A stretch of DNA of 64,000 bases from Saccharothrix carnea (GCF_003014735.1 NZ_PYAX01000015.1:62001-126000), one strand, 5' to 3'; numbered from the stretch's first letter, positions 17,961-38,727 are shown. A program made the numbers and translations. The notes: generated by a model not told the origin, from the sequence alone.

Positions 17961-19565
17961 TCAGCTGTGCCGCGTCGTCCACAGCCAGCCGCGGCCGGCG
18001 AACGCCTTGACCACGACGTCCACCGGTTCGAAGTCGTCCGGGTCCAGTCCCGGCGTGCCCTCACCGACGACGTACTCGTGCAGGCGGTCCGACAGCACCA
18101 CGGCCAGGTCCGTCTCCGGCGAACCGGCGATGGCCGCCCGCAGCGGCGCGCTGTCGAGCAGTCGGCCGATGGTGAGCGCGACCTTGCCGCCGAACCCGAG
18201 GGCCGCGAGCCCGACCGGGCCGACGTCGGCCGCCATCCGCAGCCGGACGCGGTCGCGGTGGACGGCGTTGTCCTCCGCCACCCGCCTCGCCATCCCGTTG
18301 AGCAGGGACGGCAACGCCCGCTGCACGTCGACGTGGTCGGGCAGGAACACCAGCAGCCCGTCGCCCGTCCCCTGGTGGTCCGCGTCGGCGAAGTCGAGGC
18401 CCAGGTCGGCGACCACGTCCCTGACCACCTCGGCGACCCGTCCCTGGATCCGCTCCTCGTCCGGGGTCGTCCGGCCGCTGTAGTCGACCACGTCGACCAT
18501 GAACCCCATCCGGAAGCGCCTGCCCACCGGCTGCGGCACCGGGCGGGGCGGCACGGGTTCGGGCGCGATCGCCCGGATCTCCCGAGCCAGGTTCCGGCTG
18601 CGGTCGAGCTGGGTGAGCGCGTCGCCGAGCTGGGCGTGGAACCAGTCGGCCAGCGCGGTGTCGGCACTGAGCTGCCGGGGCAGCAGGGACGCCATGTTGT
18701 CCCGCACCACGGCCACCGACCGACGCATCCGCTCCACCCGGTCGGCGGCGACGACGAGCCCCGCCTCGTCGCCGCGCAGCTCGTCCGCCACGTCCGCCCG
18801 CGTCAGGTCCGCCTGCAGCTCGTCCACCCGGGTGTCCACCTGGGCGCGCAGGTGGGCCAGCCAGTCCTCGTCCCGCTGCCAGACGCGGATGTGGTGCCGG
18901 AGCTTGGCCGCGTTGGCCAGGTAGCGCGCGAGTGGCGGCATCTCCGTGCCACCCCGGCTCCACGTCCACGCGCTCAGGCGGGCGTCCTCGCCGACCGGTG
19001 CCGTGATCACGATGTCGCGGTCGGCCCCGGTCGAGGGGTCGGACTCCCACAGCCGGAGGTCGTCGTCCAACGTCTGGCGCGCGTCCCACCGGATCCCGCC
19101 GCGCAATCGGCCGGGCAGGGGTTCGGGGGTCGACTCGCCGGGCTGCTGGGCCTGGTAGATCCGGACCGTGCCGAGCAGGTCTCCGACGTCATCGCCCTGG
19201 ACCTCGGACCACCACCGGTCGAACTCGATCCAGCCGGGTGGCACGAAGGACGCGAGGCCCGTCCGCGCCGGCGCGGCGAACAGCACCGACAGGTTCAGCA
19301 GGTCGTGGTGGCGGCGCAGCACGAGCTGGAGGTCGACGGCCTCGTTCTGCGCCGCGGCCAGTGCGCCGTCCAGACCTGTCGGGACGGAGGCGGGCGGCTC
19401 GGCGGGCAGGCCGGTGCCGCCGATCGGGTCGGTCACGCCCAACAGCTCGCGGCAGCGCAGCCAGATCGCCCGCACCTGCTCCCCCGCCCGCCGGGCGTGT
19501 CGACCGCCCAACGGGGCGAACACGTGGACGACCAGGTCCTGCTCACCCGGCGTCGGGTCGTTCAT
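17961..19565 (-). CDS. CATRA-like conflict protein with C-terminal cyclase-like domain
   Basis: A 534-residue protein. Residues about 1-180 (QDLVVHVFAPLGGRHARRAGEQ onward) and a following alpha-helical region match my memory of the N-terminal region of CATRA (caspase/CHAT and TPR-associated) proteins. Residues 353-534 form a class III nucleotide cyclase-like domain. FMVDVVDYS and GTGDGLLVFLP carry the two metal-binding Asp positions, but the usual Asn/Arg transition-state residues are not apparent, so it may bind rather than cyclise a nucleotide. ATG at 19565 lies inside the preceding small gene (23-base overlap), indicating coupled translation. The same cyclase-like domain occurs in the STAND protein at 23929. 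Confidence 0.7.
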   Translation of the reverse strand: MNDPTPGEQDLVVHVFAPLGGRHARRAGEQVRAIWLRCRELLGVTDPIGGTGLPAEPPASVPTGLDGALAAAQNEAVDLQLVLRRHHDLLNLSVLFAAPARTGLASFVPPGWIEFDRWWSEVQGDDVGDLLGTVRIYQAQQPGESTPEPLPGRLRGGIRWDARQTLDDDLRLWESDPSTGADRDIVITAPVGEDARLSAWTWSRGGTEMPPLARYLANAAKLRHHIRVWQRDEDWLAHLRAQVDTRVDELQADLTRADVADELRGDEAGLVVAADRVERMRRSVAVVRDNMASLLPRQLSADTALADWFHAQLGDALTQLDRSRNLAREIRAIAPEPVPPRPVPQPVGRRFRMGFMVDVVDYSGRTTPDEERIQGRVAEVVRDVVADLGLDFADADHQGTGDGLLVFLPDHVDVQRALPSLLNGMARRVAEDNAVHRDRVRLRMAADVGPVGLAALGFGGKVALTIGRLLDSAPLRAAIAGSPETDLAVVLSDRLHEYVVGEGTPGLDPDDFEPVDVVVKAFAGRGWLWTTRHS

Positions 19566-19863
19566 CGTCGCCCTCCACGTTCTCGTTCGCCCGCAGGCTG
19601 TCCAGCGTCTCGCTGCGCCGTTCCAGCACGAACGGGGGTGGCGGCACGACGGGTTCCTCGCCGATCCGCGTCGCGCGCACCGGCGCGACCACCGCGAGGT
19701 CCTCGGTCGCATCGTGGACCGCGTCCGAGGCACCCGAGCGGACGGCCTCGGTGAGGTCGGCGACCAGCTCGGCGACCTCCCGCCAGCCCTGCCCGGTCAT
19801 CTCCCAGCCCAGCAAGTCGTCGAGCACCGCTCTGGCGTGGTCGACGACCTCCTCTTCCAGCAC
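19543..19863 (-). CDS. small acidic CATRA-associated protein
   Basis: A 106-residue acidic protein, largely helical in its first 70 residues (EEEVVDHARAVLDDLLGWEM, then WREVAELVADLTEAV) with a Pro-rich middle (VVPPPPFVLERR) and an acidic tail. GTG at 19863 is chosen because GGAGGA lies just upstream; longer in-frame starts lack a site. It sits 28 bases after the membrane CHAT gene and overlaps the CATRA-like gene by 23 bases. Small proteins of this size accompany CATRA systems and may be adaptors or protease substrates; no function is visible in the sequence itself. Confidence 0.7.
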   Translation of the reverse strand: MLEEEVVDHARAVLDDLLGWEMTGQGWREVAELVADLTEAVRSGASDAVHDATEDLAVVAPVRATRIGEEPVVPPPPFVLERRSETLDSLRANENVEGDDERPDAG

Positions 19864-19891
19864 CGTTCCTCCTCGTCGGGTTCCGAGCGGG

Positions 19892-22800
19892 TCAACCACG
19901 CGCGACCGTCCTGCTCACGCAGGTGAACCCGGCCCACCGCACCGGGGCCGGTCGGCTCCGGAACGAGCGCAGGTGGGCCAGCTGGGCGTGCCGCAACGCC
20001 ACTGCGGGGTGCTCACCCCGCCGGATCCCGCCCGCGATGTCCGGGCACACGGTGCTCGCCGCGGCGCTGTTCACCGCGATGATCCCGCCGATCACGGAGT
20101 CCGCGCCGCCCAGCAGGCAGCTGACCGGCAAGCCCAGCGGGTCCTGTCCCGTGTCGACGCGCACGTCCCCGACGAAGCAGGCCGCGAACACCACCCACGG
20201 CGGCCAGGGCAGCGTCAAGGCCGTTGCCGCCGACAACGCCCCGCCGTCGTGGAAGACCATCCGCTGCGTCAGGCCCCGACCGTCACCGTGGGCGGCGACG
20301 TAGGCGCCCGCGAAGCGACCCGATCGCAGCGCGCCGAGCATCGCGTCCCGGGACGCGACCGGGTGGTGGCCGAGTTCGGCCACCACGCGCGCCTCCTCGG
20401 CGGTGCCCACCGACGGGTCGACGTAGGCGAGCACCGGCCCGTCGTCCGCCGGCGCCGGGTCCGGGGTCAGGACCGCCAGCGCGGGCACGATCTGCACCAC
20501 CGCCGCCTCCACGAGCAGCTGCTGCCCGTCGACCGGCAGCGCCGCCCACGGGAACGCCGACAGCTCCGCGCTCGGCACGACCACCAGCGTGGGCGCCTCG
20601 TCCGCGCTCGCGAGAGCTCGTCGCAGCCCGTCAGGCAGCAGCTCCGCGCCCAGGGCCGCCCACCGGCGCGCCTCGACGTCGTGCGACTGGCGGCGGGACA
20701 GCACCGCGTGCCGGGCCGCCGGCTCGTCCGCCCGGAGCACGGCGAGGAGGTCCGGATCCCTGACGGTGACCGGTCGCACCACCGCGTCGCCCTGCGGCGG
20801 CAGGTGGACGACGTGGCCGTGCGCGCCACGGGAACCGATCTCGGTGAAGTGGTAGGCGAGGCAGTGCGCGTTGCCGAGAACCTCCCGCAACGGCTGCACC
20901 CTCACCGGCTCCGGCAGGTACACCGACGCGAACTCCGCCGACAGCGTCCTCGCGAGACCGTCGTGCAGGCGGACCAGCTCCTGCTCGGACTCCGGGCCGC
21001 CGACAGCCTCGACCTCCTCTATGCGCGAGCGGAATCCCTCCACCTCCGGGCCGAAGTCCGAGATCCGGTCACGCAGCGTCCGGGCCAGGGCGTTGCGGCG
21101 CAACGACTCGACCAGCTCGAACGCGACCATCCCCGCGGCCGGTTCCACGGGCAGCAGCCGGGTGAGCGCGTCGAGGGCCAGCCGGTAGGTCTCGGTGTGC
21201 CGGTGCACCAGCCGGGTGCGGTACCGCCCCGTCGCCAGTTGCCCCCTGGCTTCCTCCAAGGCGTGGACGCCCGCCGTCAGCTCGGGCAGGCCGTGTCGCG
21301 GGTTCGAGCGGTTGCGGACGACACCCAGCAGGATGCTCGTGACCGCGCGGTCGACCGCGAGCGCCGGACCGCCGAAGTCCTCCAGCGCCTTGCGCAGGTG
21401 CGCGGACGCGGTGCCGTTGCGGCCGTGGTCCGCGTGCAACCGCCCGAGCAGCAGCCGTGCACGCGCCAGCGCCTCCCGGACCCGTTCGCGTCGCACGGGA
21501 CCCATCCCGGGAAACGCATCGTCCTCGAACGACAACACCTGGGACAGCCTCGACTCCAGGTCGGCGAGGGGAAGCCGGTCCGCGTACCGCGCGACGACCG
21601 CCACCTCGGCTTCGACGAGCATGTAGACGTTGCCGCTGCGCAGCAGCCCGCCCGTCGCCCGCCCCAGGGCGAGCAGCGCCTCGTCCGGGTCGGTCGCGGA
21701 CGCGCGCACCTGCGCGAGGGCGGCGAGGACCTGCGGGTCCCGGCGCTGACGCCGGGACGTCACGGCGTGGTCGAGCAGCCGGGCCGCGCGCTCGTCGTCG
21801 CCGGCGGCGAGGAAGACCCGACCGGCGATACCGTCCACGAGCGGTCGCACCCGCTCCACGTCCGTGAACGCGAGCGCGTCCTCCGCACACCGGACCGCTT
21901 CCTGCACGGCGCCGCGGTCCAGGTGGACGTGGGCCGTCGCGGCGTGCGCGGCGGCTCTCACCGCAGGCGACCGCGAGCCGTCCCCGGCGAGCTCGCCCCA
22001 CAACCGCAACGCCTCGGCGGCACGTCCGTCCTCGTGCGTCCGGCGGGCCGCGTTCCACGTCCGGCGGGCGCCGATCCCCGCCGCGAGCGGTAGCCGCGGT
22101 GCGACGTCATCGGACCCGATCATGCGGGCGGTGGCCGCGGGGAACACCGCACGGGCCAGGAGACCGACCACGATCCCCCACCCGAGCAGGGGCAGTGCCG
22201 ACACGCCGAAGACCACCGGACCGGCGGCGAACAGCAGCACCGTGCCGGTGATCGGCGGTCGCGTCCGGACGGACCGCCGGGTGAGCGACCACGCCGGTAG
22301 CGCCGCGAGCAGCGCGGACACGACCTCCGGGAGCCCTCGACCGGACGTGGTCAGCCCGGTGAGCAAGGCCCCTCCGCCGGCCACGACGACGGCACCGACC
22401 CGGGACGACCACAGCACCGCGGACTCGGTGAGGCCGAGCCTGAGCAGCCGCGCCTCGAAGTTGGGCCCTGTCGGCACGCCCCAGTCCCACCACAGCAACC
22501 CCCTGGCGAGCCGCACCGTGCACCGACCGAGGCTGCGTGCGTCGGCCAGTGCCCAGGTGACGGCCCACAGCTCGATGATCGGGTCGCTGAAGTCGAGCGA
22601 GTCACCCGGCGACAGCAGCGACCGGCGCAACCGGCGTTCCACGACGCGGGGTGGCGGCAGGTGGAGGAACGCCCGCCGGCCCCTCCTCACCAGCACCAGC
22701 CCGCGCCGCCACGACCGTCCCGCCACGAGCAGCACCACCACGGTCACCACGACGCGCAGCAGCACAGCCACCGCGGCGACCGGCGATACGAACCACACGG

Positions 22801-23038
22801 CAACGGCGACCACCGGTGCGATCCACTGCCGAGCCACCGGTCTCGCCACGACCAGCAGTACCGCCGCGGCCACGACCGCGAGCACCGGTGCGTCGGAGGC
22901 GGGCAACGAGGCCAGCGCCACGACCGTGCACAAAGGGCGCACCACGAACCACACGACCCGGACGCCGGCCGGCCAGGCTTGCCACTGCCTGCCGAAGGCC
23001 TCGCGCAACGTCCTCGGTTGCGTGGTCGTCCCGGTCAT
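19892..23038 (-). CDS. membrane-anchored TPR-CHAT protease, first gene of CATRA-like operon
   Basis: A 1048-residue protein. Residues about 20-130 hold four or so hydrophobic segments, and a second hydrophobic cluster lies near 215-310 (GAVVVAGGGALLTGL, FAAGPVVFGVSALPLLGWGIV), so the N-terminal third is a membrane domain. Residues about 330-700 are helical repeats of the TPR type. The C-terminal CHAT peptidase has His917 in AAHGDG and Cys954 in FAACFVGD. ATG at 23038 follows GGAGGG with six bases spacing. It is the promoter-proximal gene of a four-gene operon that also encodes a soluble CHAT protease, which suggests a membrane sensor-protease paired with a cytosolic one. Confidence 0.8.
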   Translation of the reverse strand: MTGTTTQPRTLREAFGRQWQAWPAGVRVVWFVVRPLCTVVALASLPASDAPVLAVVAAAVLLVVARPVARQWIAPVVAVAVWFVSPVAAVAVLLRVVVTVVVLLVAGRSWRRGLVLVRRGRRAFLHLPPPRVVERRLRRSLLSPGDSLDFSDPIIELWAVTWALADARSLGRCTVRLARGLLWWDWGVPTGPNFEARLLRLGLTESAVLWSSRVGAVVVAGGGALLTGLTTSGRGLPEVVSALLAALPAWSLTRRSVRTRPPITGTVLLFAAGPVVFGVSALPLLGWGIVVGLLARAVFPAATARMIGSDDVAPRLPLAAGIGARRTWNAARRTHEDGRAAEALRLWGELAGDGSRSPAVRAAAHAATAHVHLDRGAVQEAVRCAEDALAFTDVERVRPLVDGIAGRVFLAAGDDERAARLLDHAVTSRRQRRDPQVLAALAQVRASATDPDEALLALGRATGGLLRSGNVYMLVEAEVAVVARYADRLPLADLESRLSQVLSFEDDAFPGMGPVRRERVREALARARLLLGRLHADHGRNGTASAHLRKALEDFGGPALAVDRAVTSILLGVVRNRSNPRHGLPELTAGVHALEEARGQLATGRYRTRLVHRHTETYRLALDALTRLLPVEPAAGMVAFELVESLRRNALARTLRDRISDFGPEVEGFRSRIEEVEAVGGPESEQELVRLHDGLARTLSAEFASVYLPEPVRVQPLREVLGNAHCLAYHFTEIGSRGAHGHVVHLPPQGDAVVRPVTVRDPDLLAVLRADEPAARHAVLSRRQSHDVEARRWAALGAELLPDGLRRALASADEAPTLVVVPSAELSAFPWAALPVDGQQLLVEAAVVQIVPALAVLTPDPAPADDGPVLAYVDPSVGTAEEARVVAELGHHPVASRDAMLGALRSGRFAGAYVAAHGDGRGLTQRMVFHDGGALSAATALTLPWPPWVVFAACFVGDVRVDTGQDPLGLPVSCLLGGADSVIGGIIAVNSAAASTVCPDIAGGIRRGEHPAVALRHAQLAHLRSFRSRPAPVRWAGFTCVSRTVARG

Positions 23039-23173
23039 CGCGATCCCTCCGCCGGTCGGTGTCGGCTCACGTTGGCGAAGCGGGCCGCCGGCACGAGTCG
23101 ACAGATCCTCGTCCGAGGCGGGGCGCCGGTATACGCAGAAGTGCGGTGCCTGCCCGGGTTTCACCCGTCGGGT

Positions 23174-23311
23174 ATGTGGATCTCGGAGGCGGTCGACGGG
23201 GCACTCGCCGCCGTGGCGCGGCCGGACGAACCGGCGGGATCGGCTTGGCACTGGTCCGACGACACGTTCCGCGCGCACCTGCCCCGGCTGTCCGCGCTGT
23301 TCCTGTCCTGA
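23174..23311 (+). pseudogene. possible 3' remnant of a lost gene or 45-codon small ORF
   Basis: From ATG at 23174 a 45-codon frame with strongly GC-biased third positions runs to TGA at 23311 (MWISEAVDGALAAVARPDEP at its start). No ribosome site precedes it, and the coding-like bias continues upstream without a start. It looks like the tail of a decayed gene on the strand opposite the CHAT operon. The rest of the 276-base gap 23039-23314 shows nothing else. Confidence 0.3.
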
Positions 23312-23314
23312 ACC

Positions 23315-23722
23315 TCAGCGGTGTGCGGGTACCGGATCGACGGCTTCGCGGGACAGCAGGGTGAAGCGGGTCCCGCCGAGGTCGGTGTCGAGCGGGCGGT
23401 CGAGTTCCAGGGTGGGCGGCTCGTCGGTGATCCGGTAGGTCGGGGACGAGGTCGTGGCGAGCGGTTGCCGGTCCTCCACCTCGTGCCGCGTCCGACCGTC
23501 GACCACCGACCACGTGCCGGACAGCAGCACCACCAGCCTCACCTCCAGCACCCCGGCCGCGGTCTCCCGCCACCGGAAGCGCTCGACGGTGAACGCCGTG
23601 CTCCAACTGCACCAGTACGTCCAGCCCGTGCCGTCCGCCTGGAACGCGAGCTCGGAGTACTCCGGGTCGTGCGGGTACAGCTCGCGGTCCGACCAGTGGC
23701 CCACCAGGTACTCGTCCGGCAC
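23315..23722 (-). CDS. hypothetical beta-rich protein
   Basis: A 135-residue protein without a signal peptide or recognised motif. Alternating aromatic and polar residues (WTYWCSWSTAFTVERFRWRE, then VLEVRLVVLLSGTWSV) suggest a small beta barrel of the lipocalin kind. GTG at 23722 is the first usable start. It lies 277 bases upstream of the CATRA-like operon on the same strand and is divergent from the STAND regulator at 23929, so it could be an accessory gene of either. I cannot assign a function. Confidence 0.6.
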   Translation of the reverse strand: MPDEYLVGHWSDRELYPHDPEYSELAFQADGTGWTYWCSWSTAFTVERFRWRETAAGVLEVRLVVLLSGTWSVVDGRTRHEVEDRQPLATTSSPTYRITDEPPTLELDRPLDTDLGGTRFTLLSREAVDPVPAHR

Positions 23723-23928
23723 GGGCGCGATTGTGCCACCGCTGCCCCATGGGTGGACGTCGCGCGGTTGCCGCGGTTCAGCCGACGACCTCGACGGGGC
23801 TCGGCCGGGCGAGTGGATCCGTGCGGCCGTTCGGGCGGTACGCGGGCCGGATCCGGGTGGGCAGCGGTCGGCGGTGCGGTAGAACGCGGGTTCATCGGCG
23901 TGCCCGGCCGGGTGCTCGGGGAGCTGGG

Positions 23929-26552
23929 ATGGTGGGTTCGGGTCAGGCCGTGCACCGCACGATCGTCGTGGTGGACGTGGAGGGGTTCGGTGATCCGCGC
24001 CGGACGCTGCCGCACCAGGTCGGCACCCGGGCGGGCTTGTACCGGGTGGTCGCCGACAGCTTGCGCGCGGCCGGGGTGCGGTGGGAGGCGTGCTACCACG
24101 AGGACCGCGGTGACAGCGTGTTCGTGCTGGTCCCGGCCGAGTACGCCAAGGCGCCGCTGGTGGAGGTGCTGCCGGGGGCGTTGGTGGAGGCGTTGCGGCG
24201 GCACAACGACACCAGTCCGCCGGCCCAGCGCGTCCGGCTGCGGGTGGCGGTCCACGCCGGTGAGGTGGTCTTCGACCGCCACGGTGTCACCTCGACCGCG
24301 GTCACCACGGCGTTCCGCCTGCTCGACGCGCCGAAGGTCAAGCGCGCGCTCGCGGACTCGCCGGGCCTGGTCGTGCTGGTCGTGTCGCGCTGGCTGTTCG
24401 ACGAGGTCGTCCGCCACTCCGCGGTGCTCGACCCGGCCACCTTCCGGCAGGTACCGGTGGCGGTGAAGGAGGTCCGCGACACCGCCTGGATCGCCCTGCC
24501 CGACCACCCCTACCCCGCCGACCCCACTGTCCTCGACGGACCCGCGCCCCGGGACGGCGACGGAACGCCCCGACAACTGCCCGCACCACCGGCCCACTTC
24601 GTCGGGCGCGAGGAGTACCTGGCCGAACTCGACCGCGCCCTGACCGGGGCGGGCGGGACGCTGTGCGTCTCGGCTCTGGGCGGCACGGGCGGTATCGGCA
24701 AGACCTGGTTGGCGCTGCACTGGGCTTACCACCGCGCCGACCGCTTCCCGGACGGGCAGCTGTTCGTCGACCTGCGCGGCTTCAGCCCGGACAGCCAGCC
24801 CCTCGACCCGGCGGTCGCGGTACGAGGCATCCTCGACGCGTTCGGCGTCGACCCCGGCCGGATCCCCGTCGACCTCGACGCCCGGACGGCGTTGTACCGC
24901 AGCCTGATCGCGGACAAGCGGATGCTGATCGTGCTGGACAACGCCGCCACCGCCGACCAGGTCATCCCCCTGCTGCCCGGCACCCCCGGCTGCACCGTGG
25001 TGGTCACCAGCCGCACGAAGCTCGCCACCCTGATCGACCGGCACGGCGCCCACCACCTCCAACTGGACGTCCTCTCCCGGGAAGAAGCCCACGCGCTGCT
25101 GGCCGAACGCCTCGGTGACAAGCGCCTGGCCGCCGAACCCGAGGCGACCGACGAGCTGATCGAGCTGTGCGGTCGCTACCCGCTGGCGTTGTCGATCACG
25201 GCACGGCACGCCTCCCTCCGCCCGCGGGTCCCGCTGGCCGAGTTCACCGCCGAACTGCGCGACTTCGGCCTGGACGTGCTGGACGACGACGATCCCGCCG
25301 CCGGCCTGCCCGCCGTGCTGTCCTGGTCCCTGCGCCGGCTCACCGACACCCAGCGCACCCTGTTCGGGCTGCTGGGCATCGCACCCGGTCCCGACACCAC
25401 CCTGCCCGCCGCGGCCTCCCTCGCCGCCCTGACCCCCGCCCGCGCACGCACGACCCTGGCGGCGTTGGAGGAAGCGTCCCTGGTCGACCGGCGACCGGGC
25501 GGCCGCTACGCGATGCACGACCTGGTCCGCGCCTACGCCGCCACGCACGCCGACACCACGCTCCCCGAGCCCGTGCGGCAGGCCGCGCTCGAGCGGGTGG
25601 TCGACTTCTACGTGCACACCTGCCACACCGCCCACGACCTCGTCGAACCCAACGACGCGCAGAGCCGGTCGGAGCCGCCCGCGCCCGGCGTGCTCCCGCT
25701 TCCGCTGTCCGACCAGGCCGCCGCACTGGCCTGGCTCGACGCCGAACACCCGCACCTGCTCGCCGCCCAGCGCATCGCCGCCGCCCACCACCGGCACCAC
25801 GCCGTGTGGGACCTGGCGTGGAACCTGACGACCTTCCACAAACGGCGGGGGCACCTCCGCGACAACCTGACCGGGTGGCAGCTCGCGCTGGACGCCGCCA
25901 CCCACCTGCCCGACCCCGTCGTCCGCATCCGCGCCCTTCGCCAGGTCGGCACCGCCCACGCCCTGTTGGACAGGCACCAGGACGCCATCGGCTACCTGCA
26001 CCGAGCACTCGCCCAGGCCGACCACCACCAGGAGACCCTGCAACGAGCCGGGTCCCACATGGACCTGGCCGCGTCGTGGGCGCAGCAGGAGGACAACCGC
26101 CAGGCCCTGGACCACGCCCGGCACGCCCTGGGCTTCCTCCGCGTCGTCGGCAACCCGATCTGGGAAGCCGGCGCGCTCAACATGGTGGGCTGGTGTGCCG
26201 CCCGCCTGGGCGACTACGACACCGCGCGCGACCACTGCCAGGCCGCTCTGGAACTGCACCGACAGCACCACGACCTGCACGGCGAGGCGGCCACCCTGAA
26301 CACGCTGGGCTTCATCGACCAGCACACCGGCCGCCACCACCGGGCGATCCGGCGGTACCGGCAGGTGCTCGCCCTGTTCGACACCCTCGGCCACGCCTAC
26401 GAGGCCGCCAACACCCTCGACCGCCTCGGCCACCCGCACACCGCGCTCGGCCAACACGACCAGGCCCGCGAGGTGTGGCGGGAGGCGCTGAAGCTGTACC
26501 GGGACCAGGGCCGTGACGCCGACGCCCGACGAGTCCAGCGACAGCTCGACGG

Positions 26553-26562
<10 letters not shown>
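23929..26562 (+). CDS. STAND protein: cyclase-like domain, NB-ARC NTPase, TPR repeats
   Basis: An 877-residue signalling NTPase. Residues about 9-190 are a cyclase-like domain (IVVVDVEGF, then RGDSVFVLVP) closely parallel to that of the CATRA-like protein at 17961-19565. An NB-ARC ATPase follows with P-loop GGTGGIGKTWLA (Lys258), Walker B MLIVLDNA, VVVTSR and GRYPLALSI. A winged-helix region (AMHDLVRAYA near residue 530) leads to about seven TPR units to the C terminus. There is no SARP DNA-binding domain, so it is not a classical pathway activator. ATG at 23929 is the first Met before the conserved domain. It converges on the hybrid synthetase gene, with stops overlapping by ten bases. It may sense a nucleotide or invader signal for the adjacent protease operon. 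Confidence 0.8.
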
Positions 26563-36953
<10,391 letters not shown>

Positions 36954-38296
36954 GTTCCCGCCTCCTGGTACCACCGCTCGACCCGGGGGCCGACGAGCGG
37001 GTTGTGAACAACAGAAAAGCCGTCGCCGCGCACAGCGCCAGTCCGTGGAGCAGGGCCACGACCGCGAGGGCGGGAAGGACTTCCAACAAGGCGCCCGCCG
37101 CTGCCATGCCGAGGGCGAACCCGGAGGTCTCGATCGTCGCGGAGAGACCGAACAACCGCGTGCGTAGGTGGTCGGGTGCTTCTTGCAGGCGTGACACGTA
37201 GGCGATCTCGGTGACGCCGTCAGCCAGGCCCGCGACCAGGACGACGATCGCCATCGCGATGTCGGGCAGTCCGGTGAACGCCAGGGTGAACGACACCGCC
37301 ATCGCGCAGGTGGCCAAGCCGAAGGCCCGCTGCAGGCGGTGGGCGGTGCCGAGGCCGCCCCACCTGGTCACGACGCGGTGGGCCGACAGCACCCCCACCG
37401 CCCAGGCGACCCAGAAGTAGCTCATGAACGTCGCGGCCCCGTCCGGTCGCGTGGTGGCCGCGAACACCGGGAGGGCGGTGTTGTGCGAGGACGACGCGAA
37501 GGCATCGACCCCTCGCAGCACCAGCATCAACAGCACGACCGGCGCCACGCCCGCGAGCGTGGCCCGGGCACCTGCCTCGCCGGTGGCCGGTGCCACGGCC
37601 GCCGGGTCGTGGGCGCGGAACCGGATCAGGGCCAGCGCGACGGCCGACACGGCGAAGGTCGCCGCGTTGAAGGCGAACGCGGCCGGGAAACCGCCGATGC
37701 CGATCAGGGGTCCGGCACCGGCGAAACCGCACACCATGGCCACGGACTTCGCCGTGACGAGCAGGCCGTTCGCCCGGACCCTCGCCGCCTCACCCACCAT
37801 GTCCGGCACCGCCGAGCGCAGTGCCACGGTGAACAGGCTGTTGCCCGCGCCGAGCACCGCGACCGCGCAACCGAGCACCACGACGTCGGCGGCGCGGGTG
37901 GTGGCCGCGAGCACGGTCATCGCCACCAACTGTGCGAGATCCGCGCCGATCATGAGCCGACGCCGGTCGAACCGCTCGGCCAGCGCACCGGCGGCGAACC
38001 CGGCGAGGCTTCCCGTGACCAGGCGCAGGGCGGCCAGCAGCCCGACCCCGAGCCCGCTGCCGGTCACCTCGTAGGTGAACAGCGCGAGGGCGACGAGGTT
38101 CAGGTAGTTGCCGCAGGTGGAGACCCCGTATGCGGCCACCGGCCAGGTGAACCGCCTACCCGGTGCGATCGAGGACCCCGTCTGGTTGCCGGTCTGGCTG
38201 TTGGCCGCGTTCACTGCCGTTCATCTCGGTCGGAAGGTGTGGTGTCCTCGGCCCGGCACCACGAGGCGCATCGGTGAAGTCAGACTGGCCCGAGCG

Positions 38297-38325
38297 AACG
38301 TAATCAGGTCGCCCGAACCAGTCAA
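38297..38325 (-). promoter_or_regulatory. promoter of the MFS-synthetase operon
   Basis: Read on the minus strand, TTGACT (38325-38320) and TACGTT (38302-38297) are 17 bases apart, a near-consensus sigma70/HrdB promoter. The exporter start at 38214 lies about 80 bases downstream. Confidence 0.6.
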
Positions 38326-38400
38326 CCCCCGAACATGCGGCCCCTGAGCGGAGCAGCACACCACGCTGTGTGGTCTGACGCCTCACCCGATCGCCGCCGG

Positions 38401-38727
38401 TCACAGCTGACGGCGACCTCGACCCCGCAGTCGGGCCCGGAGCACGGCATACCGGGTCCCGGTGCCCAGGTGCCGCTCCCTCCGGGCTCGCAAGCGGCCT
38501 TGCCGGGCGGTGTGGTGTCCGCGACCGGACGACGGACCGTGCACGTGCTCGTCGCCCTCGAACATCCGCCGCCGGTCGCGTTCGAGCAGCGGCACGGGGA
38601 TGCGGAGGGGCGTCTTCGGTGTGCGGATGACGGGAAGACCGAGGTCGCAGGTCGCCCAGAACGCTTCGCGGTGGATGCCGGACCCGGCACGTTCGAAGGG
38701 CAGGAAGGTACGGCGGAGGTCGCTCAT
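38401..38727 (-). CDS. hypothetical small protein, possibly decayed
   Basis: A 108-codon frame starting with ATG at 38727. The first 60 residues (SDLRRTFLPFERAGSGIHRE onward) have GC-rich third positions and ordinary composition. The last 40 become Arg-rich, as in out-of-frame GC-rich DNA, hinting at a frameshift near 38530. It is not recognised. It is read in the same direction as the exporter-synthetase operon but lies upstream of its promoter. Confidence 0.35.
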   Translation of the reverse strand: MSDLRRTFLPFERAGSGIHREAFWATCDLGLPVIRTPKTPLRIPVPLLERDRRRMFEGDEHVHGPSSGRGHHTARQGRLRARRERHLGTGTRYAVLRARLRGRGRRQL

